DNA of 64,000 bases from Ornithinimicrobium pratense (GCF_008843165.1 NZ_CP044427.1:3100001-3164000), one strand, 5' to 3'; shown: positions 34,472-42,882, counted from the stretch's first letter. Notes: generated by a model from the sequence alone, not told the origin. Numbers and translations: made by a program.

Positions 34472-35586
34472 CGAGCGCCGTTGTCGACAGGCTGGTCAGC
34501 AGCACCGCCACCAGCCGTTGTCCCCATCTGGGTGTCGGCCGGCGGAGCCGCTCCGGCGCGGTTGCGCTTGCCGGAGAGCCGGCGGCGGAACTGGTCCAGG
34601 GCGACGACCAGGACGAGCACCACGCCGGTGGCGACGTCCTGCCAGAAGCTGGATACACCGAGGATGTTGAGACCGTTGGCGAGCGAGGCGAGGATCGCGA
34701 CACCGATGACGGTGCCGCCGACGCGTCCCTCACCACCGGCCAGCGCCGTCCCACCGAGGACCACGGCAGCAATCGTGGTGAGCTCCATGGCGGGTGCCAT
34801 GAGGCCGTTGGCCGAGTCGAGGCGACCGGCCATCAGGATGCCGCCGATGGCGGCGAAGCCACCAGCGATCAGGTAGGCGTAGATCTTGGTCGCCTGGACG
34901 TTGATTCCGGCTACCCGTGCGGCCTCGGCATTCCCACCGGCGGCGATGAGCCGCCGTCCGAGCGTCGTGCGGTTCAGCACCACCCACGTGGCGAGCACGA
35001 GCACGACCGCCACGATGGCGATGATCGGGATCGGTCCGAGGGATTGGCTGCCCAGGGTCTGCACGACCTCGGGCATGGTCCGCCCGGGGATCGCGACCCC
35101 GTGGTTGGGGATCGGGTAGCCGTCGGTGATGAGCAGCGCGACGCCGCGAACGGCGGTGTAGGCACCGAGGGTGGCGACGAAGTCGGGCACCCGCCACTTA
35201 GTGATGACGAAGCCGTTGATGAGGCCCACCAGCAACCCGGTGAGGACGCCGAGCAGGACCGCGAGCCAGCCACCGAGTCCGATCTGCGTGTACATGATCC
35301 CCATGACGCACGCGCTCAGTGCCGCGGTGCTGGCCACCGACAGGTCGATGCCGGCGGTGATGATGACCAGCGTCTGGCCCATCGCGAGAATGAGTGGCAC
35401 CGAGAACTGGCGGAGGATGTTGACGAGGTTGTTCTGGGAGAGGAACACCCCGTCGGAGAGAAACCAGAGTAGCCCGACGAGGACGACGAGCATGATGATC
35501 GGTCCACCCAGCCCCCCTGCACCGAAGAATCGGCCCAGGGCGCCGATCTGCGAGACGCTCGCGCGCCTGGCGACAAGTTCAGACAT
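34468..35586 (-). CDS. Sugar ABC importer permease, RbsC type (importer 2)
   Basis: The 372-residue membrane protein has GQTLVIITAGIDLSVASTAA, GLINGFVITKWRVPDFVATL and GGTALAGGEGRVGGTVIGVA. A single permease gene is present, so it would act as a homodimer, unlike importer 1. ATG 35586 overlaps the ATPase stop by eight bases (ATGTCTGA) and has a GGAGGAG-type site. The C-terminal extension of about 35 residues is hydrophilic. Confidence 0.92.
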   Translation of the reverse strand: MSELVARRASVSQIGALGRFFGAGGLGGPIIMLVVLVGLLWFLSDGVFLSQNNLVNILRQFSVPLILAMGQTLVIITAGIDLSVASTAALSACVMGIMYTQIGLGGWLAVLLGVLTGLLVGLINGFVITKWRVPDFVATLGAYTAVRGVALLITDGYPIPNHGVAIPGRTMPEVVQTLGSQSLGPIPIIAIVAVVLVLATWVVLNRTTLGRRLIAAGGNAEAARVAGINVQATKIYAYLIAGGFAAIGGILMAGRLDSANGLMAPAMELTTIAAVVLGGTALAGGEGRVGGTVIGVAILASLANGLNILGVSSFWQDVATGVVLVLVVALDQFRRRLSGKRNRAGAAPPADTQMGTTAGGGAADQPVDNGAR

Positions 35587-37075
35587 GTGCTCCTCCTGCT
35601 GCTGCAACGATCGTGTCCTCATCAGCCGATGCCGGCAGATCGGCGACGATCCGGCCATTGGCCATGACGAGTATTCGGTCACCGAGCCGTTGTGCTTCCT
35701 CGGCGTCGGAGGTGAGATAAAGGACTCCAGCCCCGCTCGCACTGAGCTCGGCCAGCTCAGCGAAGATCTCCTCGCGGGCACCCACATCGACGCCCCGCGC
35801 GGGGTCGTCGAGAATCAGGACGTGCGCTCCGCGCAGTAGCCATCGGGCGAGCAGAACCTTCTGTTGGTTCCCGCCCGAGAGCTGTCCAACCGGGGTGTCC
35901 ACAGACTCGGTCTTGATCGCGAGCCGTTGGACGAACTCCTTGGCCTTGGCCGTCGCTGCCTTGCGGTTGTAGTGACCGTAGGAGGAGAAGAGGCCAAGAC
36001 TGCCCAGGGTGATGTTGTCGACGACACTCATCTTGGGGACCAGGCCAGCACTGCGGTCCTCCCCGACGAAGCCGATCTTGGCGTTGATCGCGTCCAGCGG
36101 CTTCGTCGGGGCGAAGGGCTTGCCCTCGATGCTGGCGCTCCCCCCTGTCCAGGTCTCCAGACCGAAGAGGGCCCGCGCGAGCCTCGTGCGGCCGGCGCCC
36201 ATCAGGCCGTACACCGTGACGACCTCACCCGCGCCGATCTGCAGGTCGATGCCCTTGAGTCGTTCGTCGACGCGAAGACCGGTGACCTCGAGCAGCGCCT
36301 GGCCACGGGCTGCTCCTTGAGCGGTGCGCTCCACCTGGCGAACGTCACCGACCATCATCCGCGCCAGGGTCTTCTCATCCGTCCCGGCCGTCTCCACAGG
36401 CGGGTCGGCCTGGCCGTCCCGCAGGATGGTGACCCGATCGGTGAGCTCGAGGATCTCGCTCATCCGGTGGGAGACGTAGATGACCGAGGTCCCGTTGGCC
36501 TTGAGCTCGCGCACGAGCTCAAAGAGCCGGCGGGTCTCGGCGTCGGACAGCGAGGACGTCGGCTCGTCGAGGAGCAGCACGCTGATCTCGCCGTCGAGGG
36601 CCTTCGCAATCTCGAGGAGCTGACGCTCGGCCATCCCCAGATTCGTCAGCGGCTCCTCAGGCCGGCGCTGAAGCCGGACCCGTTCCAGCGCCCGCACCGT
36701 GGCGGCGCGGCTGGCCTTACGGTTGAGGAACCCGGCCGTGCTCGACCATCGACCGAGCTGGAAGTTCTCGGCGACTGTCATGGTGGGGACCAGGCTGAGC
36801 TCCTGGTTGACGACGGCCACCCCGAGCTCCCGGGCGCCGGAGGGCGAGCCGAGCCGCGACTTGACGCCGCGGACTCGGACGCTGCCTTGGTCCGGCTCGT
36901 AGATCCCGGCCACCACTTTGATCAGCGTCGACTTGCCGGCGCCGTTCTTGCCGAGCAGGCCGTGGACCTCTCCAGAGTCGATCGACAGATTGAGGCTCCG
37001 CAGCGCCCGGTTGGCGCCAAACGACTTGCTCACGTCGACCAGCTCAAGCACTGGTGTGGACCCAGTGGTCGTCAT
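35579..37075 (-). CDS. Sugar ABC importer ATPase, RbsA type (importer 2)
   Basis: The 498-residue, two-domain ABC protein has domain 1 GKNGAGKST, NLGMAERQLLEIAKAL and LLLDEPTSSLSD. Domain 2 has a degenerate P-loop GLMGAGRTRL, the signature LSGGNQQKVLLARW and ILDDPARGVD, where the usual catalytic Glu is Asp. ATG 37075 follows GGGAGA; the longer open frame is noise. It is placed between the binding protein and the permease of the same unit. Confidence 0.93.
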   Translation of the reverse strand: MTTTGSTPVLELVDVSKSFGANRALRSLNLSIDSGEVHGLLGKNGAGKSTLIKVVAGIYEPDQGSVRVRGVKSRLGSPSGARELGVAVVNQELSLVPTMTVAENFQLGRWSSTAGFLNRKASRAATVRALERVRLQRRPEEPLTNLGMAERQLLEIAKALDGEISVLLLDEPTSSLSDAETRRLFELVRELKANGTSVIYVSHRMSEILELTDRVTILRDGQADPPVETAGTDEKTLARMMVGDVRQVERTAQGAARGQALLEVTGLRVDERLKGIDLQIGAGEVVTVYGLMGAGRTRLARALFGLETWTGGSASIEGKPFAPTKPLDAINAKIGFVGEDRSAGLVPKMSVVDNITLGSLGLFSSYGHYNRKAATAKAKEFVQRLAIKTESVDTPVGQLSGGNQQKVLLARWLLRGAHVLILDDPARGVDVGAREEIFAELAELSASGAGVLYLTSDAEEAQRLGDRILVMANGRIVADLPASADEDTIVAAAGGAHV

Positions 37076-37112
37076 CGACCGTCTCCCTTCTGGCGGTGCA
37101 GGATCACGAACG

Positions 37113-38312
37113 TCAGGACGCGTCGCAGCTCTCGGCGATCTCGGCCCAGTCGATCTCCGGCAGGCTCGGCTCCGGGTAGAACTGGTCGGCGTTGCCGACG
37201 TACACGGTGCGCGGCCGGATGTCGTTGAACCGCTCCGCCTCAAGCCCACACGCGAGCTCAACAGCGACCTGCGTCCCGACCCAGCCCCAGTCAGCGAAGC
37301 CGTGGCTGGTCTCGGCGATGATGTCTCCGGCGCGGATGGCGTCGGTCGACTCGCCGGTGTTGTCGTTGGTGAACAGCGCCGTCAGGCCAGGGGTGGGCTC
37401 GCCGTTGTCGGCGTTGACATCGAGCCGGTCGGCGCCCTTGAGGATGCTGCTGGCACCCAGCGCCATCTCGTTCGAGGCGGCCCAGATGAAGTCGAGCTCC
37501 TCGTAGCGGGTGATGATGGCGGCCGCGGCGTCAGCGCCCACCTGACGGTCCCAGTCACCGGCGAGGGTTGTGACGACCTCGACGCCCGGCGCAAGCTCCA
37601 TCACCTCGTTGAAGCCTTGCAGGCGCTGGTTGGAGTAGATCGTCCCCTTGACCCCCTCGATGAGGGCACCGGAGACCTCGACGTCGCTGAGGTCGGCGTC
37701 CGCGTACAGCTCCTCCCAGAAGGCAAGGTCGAGGTAGTCCTCCTCGGCGACCTCGACCTTCTCACCGGCGCCCAGGACACCGGGGCCGCCGAAGTAGTCG
37801 AGGACGGAGTAGGCGGAGATCCGGCCGGCGTCGACGTTGTCGAAGCCGACGAAGGCGGAGACGTCGACGTCATCCGGGTCATCGAGAAGGTTGACGTAGA
37901 CGACGGGGATGCCAGCGTCGTTCGCTGCCCGAACTGCAGGCTTGATGGCCTCGGAGTCACCGGGTGAGACGACGATGACGTCGACATCGGTGGAGATGAG
38001 GTTCTCGATGATCTGCTGGAACCCGGCCGAGTTGGCCTCGCCCCCGGTGGGCGCCTGGACGGTCAGGTCGATGTCGAAGCCGTTCTCGTTGGCTTCGGCC
38101 ACCGCCGCCTCGAAGTAGGAGGTGGCGGTGTTGAAGACGCCGGTGGTGTTGGCGGGGACCCAACCAATCGACAGCTCGTGCCTGGCGCCGTCGCCGTTGG
38201 AGTCTGCGGAGCCGGCGGAGCCGTTGTCCGAGCTGTCGTCGGCACATCCGACGAGAGCGATAGCCGTGGCCCCGGCGACGGTCGCCGCAGTCATTGCGCT
38301 TCGTATGGTCAT
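37113..38312 (-). CDS. Sugar-binding lipoprotein of ABC importer 2
   Basis: The 399-residue protein has signal and lipobox IALVGC at about residue 23, then an acidic Ser/Asn/Gly linker. The binding fold shows IGWVPANTTGVFNTATSYFE, NLISTDVDVIVVSPGDSEAI, AANDAGIPVVYVNLLDD, QRLQGFNEVMEL and ASNEMALGASSIL. It is longer than typical ribose-binding proteins (about 300), with an inserted acidic segment around FGGPGVLGAGEKVEVAEED. The ligand is unknown; it differs from the importer 1 protein, so the two importers probably take different compounds. Confidence 0.9.
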   Translation of the reverse strand: MTIRSAMTAATVAGATAIALVGCADDSSDNGSAGSADSNGDGARHELSIGWVPANTTGVFNTATSYFEAAVAEANENGFDIDLTVQAPTGGEANSAGFQQIIENLISTDVDVIVVSPGDSEAIKPAVRAANDAGIPVVYVNLLDDPDDVDVSAFVGFDNVDAGRISAYSVLDYFGGPGVLGAGEKVEVAEEDYLDLAFWEELYADADLSDVEVSGALIEGVKGTIYSNQRLQGFNEVMELAPGVEVVTTLAGDWDRQVGADAAAAIITRYEELDFIWAASNEMALGASSILKGADRLDVNADNGEPTPGLTALFTNDNTGESTDAIRAGDIIAETSHGFADWGWVGTQVAVELACGLEAERFNDIRPRTVYVGNADQFYPEPSLPEIDWAEIAESCDAS

Positions 38313-38366
38313 GTTCTCAAGAGCCTTTCGGTCGTGGAGGTTGATCGACGTCAGGGAGACCTGGCG

Positions 38367-39125
38367 TCACCAGCTGGTGTAACCGCCGTCGATGGTCAGG
38401 ACTGAACCCGTCATGAAACTGGCGGCGTCGGAGGCCAGGAAGGCCACGAGGGAGGCCACGTCTTGGGTGGTCCCCATCTCGCCCGTGGGAGTGAGCTGCT
38501 TCCACTTCTCGATCCAGTCCGGGCGCACGTGGACAGTGAGGTCGGTCGCGATGTAACCCGGTGCTACCGAGTTGAACCGGATCCCCGCCGGTGCGTGCTC
38601 AACGGCGAGACTGGAGGTCAGGGCGTGGACGGCTGCCTTCGAGGCGTTGTAGGACGCCTGGGGCTGGGGGTGGTTGACGATGAGGCCCGACATCGAACCG
38701 ATGGTGATGACCGAGCCGCCACGTGCCAGACGGCGTCCGGCTTCCTGGGCGGCCCAGAACGTGCCGTCGACGTTGGTGTCCATCACGTAGCGCCAGCCGT
38801 CCTCGACGACGTCGTTGCTCGGCAGGTGCTCGACGACGCCCGCGCTCGTGACGACGATCTGCAGAGACCCGAAGGCTGCCTCGGCGGCGTCGAAAGCCGC
38901 GGTGACCTGCGCCTTGTCTCGCACATCGCCACGGAAGAACTCGACCCGCGCGTCGGGGCGGTCGAGCTCGGCGACGACCGACCGTCCCTCATCCTCGAGC
39001 AGGTCGACGATGAGGACGTTGGCGCCGAACTCGTTGAGGGCCCGGACGATCTCGCGGCCGATGCCTCGGGCACCGCCGGTGACGAGGGCCGAGCGACCGG
39101 AGATATCTGTGCGTGAGCGATACAT
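38367..39125 (-). CDS. Short-chain dehydrogenase, polyol type
   Basis: The 252-residue SDR has SALVTGGARGIGREIVRAL, NAD-type Asp in VLIVDLLED, GSMSGLIVNHPQPQASYNAS with catalytic Ser, Tyr and Lys, and the C-terminal SFMTGSVLTIDGGYTSW. It is paralogous to the SDRs at 30489 and 41988. First gene of the importer 2 unit: its ATG lies 28 bp from the operator at 39153, then SBP, ATPase, permease, aldolase, kinase and SDR follow. Confidence 0.9.
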   Translation of the reverse strand: MYRSRTDISGRSALVTGGARGIGREIVRALNEFGANVLIVDLLEDEGRSVVAELDRPDARVEFFRGDVRDKAQVTAAFDAAEAAFGSLQIVVTSAGVVEHLPSNDVVEDGWRYVMDTNVDGTFWAAQEAGRRLARGGSVITIGSMSGLIVNHPQPQASYNASKAAVHALTSSLAVEHAPAGIRFNSVAPGYIATDLTVHVRPDWIEKWKQLTPTGEMGTTQDVASLVAFLASDAASFMTGSVLTIDGGYTSW

Positions 39126-39152
39126 CTTCGCCTCCTTGCGATGGACGTGTTA

Positions 39153-39165
39153 GTAGTATTACTAC
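39153..39165. promoter_or_regulatory. RpiR-regulon operator 4 (importer 2 operon)
   Basis: GTAGT-ATT-ACTAC, with an extra A/T-rich flank (TTAGTAGTATTACTACAC), lies directly upstream of the SDR ATG, close enough to overlap a promoter. Confidence 0.78.
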
Positions 39166-39258
39166 ACGAAGTCCCGAATCTTGCAAGTGCCAGGGTCATG
39201 TGCGCATCGGGACGCCGGTAGGCGGTCAATCCGGCTCAACCTCGGCCGACCGGTGACG

Positions 39259-40203
39259 CTAGTGCTGTCCCCCCAGGACGTCGAGAAGTTGGGCGACCGC
39301 AGCCTCGGTTGCGCGCCGGACGCTCCCGTCGGTGAATCCGCCCACGTGCGGCGACATCACCGTCCGCGGGTGCGACAGCAGCTCGTCGATGACCGGTGGC
39401 TCCTCGGCGAAGGCGTCGACCGCGTAGCCGCTGACCGCGCCCGACTCGAGGGCTGCATGCATCACGTCCGAGTCGACGAGAGCTGCCCGTGCCGTGTTGA
39501 CGACGATCGCTCCTCTAGGCAGCAGGCCCATCCGGTGCTTGTCGAGGAGGGGGCCGTCTGCGGACGGCGGGGCGTGCAGGCTGAGTAGGTCTGACCTGCC
39601 AAGGAGTACCTCGAGGTCCGCGACGAGCTCGTGCTCGACCGGGCCGGTCAGGAACGGATCGTGCACGCTGACCGAGGCACCTAGGGCGGTGAACAGAGCA
39701 GCGACACGACGGCCGATGGAGCCGTAACCGACGACACCGACGCGGATGTCACCCAGCTCGCGGCCCTTGGTGCGTTCCCAACGCCCGTCGTGCAGGGCCG
39801 CGTTCCCCTGAGGGATGCTGCGCAGCAGCGAGAGTCCGTGGGCGAGGGCCAGCTCGGCGACTCCCTGGGCGTTTGCGCCGGGAGCGGTGCGCACCTCGAT
39901 TGAGCACCGGGCTGCGGCCTGGAGGTTGATGTTGTCCGCCCCGACGCCGTTGCGGGCGATGACGCGCAGCGTGCCCGCAGACTCCAGCACCGCGGCGGGG
40001 ATCAGCTCGACGCCGGCGAGCCAGCCGACGACGTCGCCAGCGGCGAGCAGCGCGGTGAGCTCGGTCGCGCTGGGTGTCCGGCCGGCGGGTCCGGCGAGCA
40101 GCTGGAACTGCGCCCGGCGCAAGGGTTCGAGCTCGGCCACCGCGTCGAGCCCGGTGGCTGTCAGGGACCGCGGTGTAATGAGGACCCGGCCGCGGGCGCT
40201 CAC
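39259..40203 (-). CDS. D-isomer-specific 2-hydroxyacid dehydrogenase
   Basis: The 314-residue protein has NAD domain VGVVGYGSIGRRVAALF with Asp after strand 2 (VHDPF) and the catalytic triad: Arg in VNTARAALVD, Glu in AFAEEPPVI and His in SPHVGGFTDG. It interconverts a 2-hydroxyacid and 2-keto acid, possibly a sugar acid such as a phosphoglycerate, glycerate or aldonate. It is the last gene of the cupin isomerase, shikimate-DH-like, hydroxyacid DH unit and overlaps the upstream stop by GTGA. Confidence 0.9.
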   Translation of the reverse strand: MSARGRVLITPRSLTATGLDAVAELEPLRRAQFQLLAGPAGRTPSATELTALLAAGDVVGWLAGVELIPAAVLESAGTLRVIARNGVGADNINLQAAARCSIEVRTAPGANAQGVAELALAHGLSLLRSIPQGNAALHDGRWERTKGRELGDIRVGVVGYGSIGRRVAALFTALGASVSVHDPFLTGPVEHELVADLEVLLGRSDLLSLHAPPSADGPLLDKHRMGLLPRGAIVVNTARAALVDSDVMHAALESGAVSGYAVDAFAEEPPVIDELLSHPRTVMSPHVGGFTDGSVRRATEAAVAQLLDVLGGQH

Positions 40204-41165
40204 CGGGCCGCTCCGGCGATCTCCGCCAGTCGGTCGAAGGCAGGGCCAGAAGTCGGGATGTCGATCTGGAAGACTTCGCTGATCACCTGCGTCCAGCCGT
40301 GGATGAAGTAGACCCAGCCGTCCTCAACGTGCAGGCTGCGCTCAGTCTCCTGAGCCCGCGCCTGGTCGAGAAAGATGAGGTCACCGCGGTAGTTGAGGTC
40401 CCACACGAGGGCCCCGTCGGGAAACACGGCGGCGTCGGTGAGCGGTGAACCGGGGGCGTCCTTGCCCAGACCCGTGGCGTTGATGACGACGGCGCCCGGC
40501 GAGAGTGTCTTGAGCACGGCGTCGTTGTCGGCGGGGTTCGGCGTGTGGACGATGTCGAGCGGGACCTCGTTGCCGGCCTGCTCATGCACCTCCTGGAACC
40601 TGGTGAGCCGCGGAGTGCTGCGGTTGGAGACCACCGTGCGCGACGGCCGGTCGGCTCCCCTCCCGGACTGTCCGAGGTACCAGTCGATCGCGATGGCCGA
40701 GCCACCTGCACCCATGATGAACAACTCCGCCCCCGTGCTGGCAAAGTGACCGTCGGGGATGAAGGCATCGAGCGAGTGACCCGAGGAGAACGGGTCCTTC
40801 GCGCTGGCCTCGAGTCGTCCATCCCGCTTGGCCAGGCAGCTGACCTCCCCCATGAGCTCGGCCAGCGGGTCGACGCTGTCGAACAGGTCACCGGCCTCGC
40901 GGTAGAGGTCGATCTTGTGGGTCGTTACAAGGCCGCCGAGACTGAGCGGGTCCTGCTTGAGGAACTCCACCACCCTGCGGTAATGGTCGCGCGGTGCGTG
41001 CACCGCGAGATCGATGCCGACCATCTCGATGTCCCCGAGACCGAGCTCCTGCGCCCAGGCCGGGAAAACCCGGCGGATAGACGACTTACCGGTGGTGACC
41101 CCGACGAAGTAGAACGTCGGCTTGGTCGCGGGCTGGAGCGTGTCGTGGGTGTATGTCGTTGCCAT
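40200..41165 (-). CDS. Shikimate-dehydrogenase-like oxidoreductase, atypical substrate motifs
   Basis: The 321-residue protein has the two-domain shikimate/quinate dehydrogenase form. The likely catalytic Lys is in GGLVTTHKIDLY (usual pattern VTxPxK). The NAD(P) motif is IMGAGGSAIAIDWYL, followed by VVSNRSTPRLTRF and VINATGLGKDAPGSPL. The usual N-T-D-G-x-G substrate motif is replaced by SAKDPFSSGHSL, and the N-terminal S-x-S-P pattern is not seen. So it is probably not AroE. Its place in a sugar regulon suggests oxidation of a cyclic or open polyol or keto acid. Length (about 270 is usual) is extended at the C-terminus. Confidence 0.8.
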   Translation of the reverse strand: MATTYTHDTLQPATKPTFYFVGVTTGKSSIRRVFPAWAQELGLGDIEMVGIDLAVHAPRDHYRRVVEFLKQDPLSLGGLVTTHKIDLYREAGDLFDSVDPLAELMGEVSCLAKRDGRLEASAKDPFSSGHSLDAFIPDGHFASTGAELFIMGAGGSAIAIDWYLGQSGRGADRPSRTVVSNRSTPRLTRFQEVHEQAGNEVPLDIVHTPNPADNDAVLKTLSPGAVVINATGLGKDAPGSPLTDAAVFPDGALVWDLNYRGDLIFLDQARAQETERSLHVEDGWVYFIHGWTQVISEVFQIDIPTSGPAFDRLAEIAGAAR

Positions 41166-41222
41166 AGCAGTCCTTGTCGTGCGGTCCGGGCTGCGCTACA
41201 TATGCAGACGCAGCGACATCAC

Positions 41223-41822
41223 TCAGTTGGCGGCGGTCTCGTAGCCGCGGTGGTCAGGGTTCGGGATCTGGCTCCAGCCCTCGCCGTCCTTGACGATGAG
41301 CGTGCGCATCCCGCCCGCACGCTCGATGAGCGAGTAGTCCTGGCCGGCGTCCGCGGAGTAGCAGAACAGCGTGACGAAGGGTTCCTCGCCGACGTTCACG
41401 CTGCGGTGCACCCAGTGACCTGGCACGTTGACGGCCTTCCCAGGCGTCAGCTCGACGGCGAGCGAGTCTCCGTCGACGGTGTCGAGGAGCATGACCCCGT
41501 GACCGCTGAGGCAGTGGTAGAGCTCGGCGCGGTCAGCGACGGCATGCAGGTGGCCGCGGGTCATCGCGAACTCGGTGCTCACCGCTCCCGGCAGAAGGGT
41601 GCTTGTGCCGATGATGAGGGCGCCCGGGCTCGAGTCGTACTTCTGCTCGTGCACGACGTAGACAAGCTCATCGGCTCCTCGCTGGCTCACCTCGGCCGCG
41701 AAGGCCTCGGAGTCACGATAGAGGCCGTCGAGGTCACCCAGACGCTTCTCGTAGATCCTCGAGGCTCCGGACATCACCCCATCCGCTGCGATGTCGACAG
41801 TGACAGGCTGGTGGTAAGACAC
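41223..41822 (-). CDS. Cupin-type phosphoglucose isomerase family protein
   Basis: The 199-residue protein resembles the archaeal-type glucose-6-phosphate isomerase cupins. The metal-site pattern is visible: TRGHLHAVADRAELYHCLSG, with HxH and Glu, and the second His in VNVPGHWVHRSVN. It likely isomerises an aldose and ketose phosphate, or a free sugar, using a divalent metal. GTG 41822 follows AGGGG by seven bases. It heads the three-gene unit ending at 39259; the operator lies 24 bp upstream. Confidence 0.85.
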   Translation of the reverse strand: MSYHQPVTVDIAADGVMSGASRIYEKRLGDLDGLYRDSEAFAAEVSQRGADELVYVVHEQKYDSSPGALIIGTSTLLPGAVSTEFAMTRGHLHAVADRAELYHCLSGHGVMLLDTVDGDSLAVELTPGKAVNVPGHWVHRSVNVGEEPFVTLFCYSADAGQDYSLIERAGGMRTLIVKDGEGWSQIPNPDHRGYETAAN

Positions 41823-41845
41823 GCTAGTCCCCTTCGTCCGTGGAT

Positions 41846-41858
41846 GTAGTTAGACTAC
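41846..41858. promoter_or_regulatory. RpiR-regulon operator 5 (divergent cupin isomerase / SDR promoter)
   Basis: GTAGT-TAG-ACTAC with flanks TGTAGT...ACTACA sits between the divergent cupin gene (start 41822, minus) and SDR gene (start 41988, plus), and can control both. Confidence 0.76.
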
Positions 41859-41987
41859 AACAAGTCGCGTAGAGGCGGCTGCCCCGTATCCTCGACATAC
41901 ACCCGCCCTCACCACGCCGAGCCGCGGCGCAGGGTCACGGGCACCCGCCCGGCGGGCCAGCGTCCACCACAGAAAGTTGGGAATCAC

Positions 41988-42755
41988 GTGTCCGTGATCG
42001 ACAAGTTTGACCTCTCTGGCCGCGTTGCTCTCGTGACGGGGGCCACGCGCGGGCTGGGTCGCCAGTTCGCCCATTCGCTGGCGGAAGCTGGTGCGGACAT
42101 CATCGTCCACGGCCGCGACGAGGCCGCTGCCGCGACGGTCCAAGACTCCATCAAAGCCCTGGGGCGTGAGGCGTTCGTCGTGACCGGGGACCTGACCACC
42201 CCCGGTGGCGTGGACCAGGTGGTGGCTGAGGCACTGGCGCAGGCCGGGCGGATCGATGTACTGGTGAACAACGCCGGCGCGTGCATTCACCGTCCCGCGC
42301 TCGAGGTCAGCCCCGATGAGTGGTCCCATGTCATCGACACGAACCTGACCGCGTTGTGGCACGTGTCCCAGACTGTGGGGCGGCACATGATCGACCGGGG
42401 TTCAGGCACGATCGTCAACGTCGGGTCGATCTCGGGGATGATCGTCAACCGGCCCCAGATGCAACCGGCCTACAACGCCTCCAAGGCCGCGGTTCACCAG
42501 CTCACCAAGTCCCTGGCCGCCGAATGGGCGCCGCTAGGAGTGCGGGTCAACGCGCTGGCGCCGGGATACATCAAGACCGACATGTCCCCGGTGGACGAGC
42601 CACGCTTCCGACGGCACTGGATCGAGGACGCCCCCCAGGGGCGCTACGCCCTGCCCGAGGAGCTCGGCCCGGCCATGGTCTTCCTCGCCTCAGACGCTTC
42701 CAGCTTCATGTCCGGCACCATCCTCGTCGCCGACGGCGGGTACACCCTGTTCTAG
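41988..42755 (+). CDS. Short-chain dehydrogenase, polyol/gluconate type
   Basis: The 255-residue SDR has VALVTGATRGLGRQFAHSL with Gly-Arg after strand 2 (VHGRDEA), NNAGACIHRP, catalytic Ser in VGSISGMIVNRPQMQ, YNASKAAVHQL and SFMSGTILVADGGYTLF. It shares the SGxIVNxPQxQ block with the SDRs at 30489 and 38367, but the Arg points to NADP. The GTG start has only a weak GGGAA site. It is the only plus-strand gene of the catabolic island and marks its right end. Confidence 0.9.
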   Translation: MSVIDKFDLSGRVALVTGATRGLGRQFAHSLAEAGADIIVHGRDEAAAATVQDSIKALGREAFVVTGDLTTPGGVDQVVAEALAQAGRIDVLVNNAGACIHRPALEVSPDEWSHVIDTNLTALWHVSQTVGRHMIDRGSGTIVNVGSISGMIVNRPQMQPAYNASKAAVHQLTKSLAAEWAPLGVRVNALAPGYIKTDMSPVDEPRFRRHWIEDAPQGRYALPEELGPAMVFLASDASSFMSGTILVADGGYTLF

Positions 42756-42808
42756 GGTTACCGCTTTTCTTGCCCCGGTCTCCTGAGGCCGTCCAGTCCT
42801 CTGCTGAC

Positions 42809-42841
42809 TCAGCCGGTGACGATGTCGGCCCACTCGCGCAG
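42809..42841. repeat. Copy A of 33-bp direct repeat (fragment of the thiamine-binding gene 3' end)
   Basis: It is identical at 32 of 33 positions to 44192-44224, the last ten codons plus stop of the thiamine-binding lipoprotein gene. On the minus strand it reads LREWADIVTG then TGA. Homology ends abruptly on both sides. The acetyltransferase and phosphoglycosyltransferase genes lie between the two copies. Confidence 0.85.
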
Positions 42842-42882
42842 TCAGCTGCTGTGAGGCGAGTACGGCCAGTAGGCTCTTGCGA

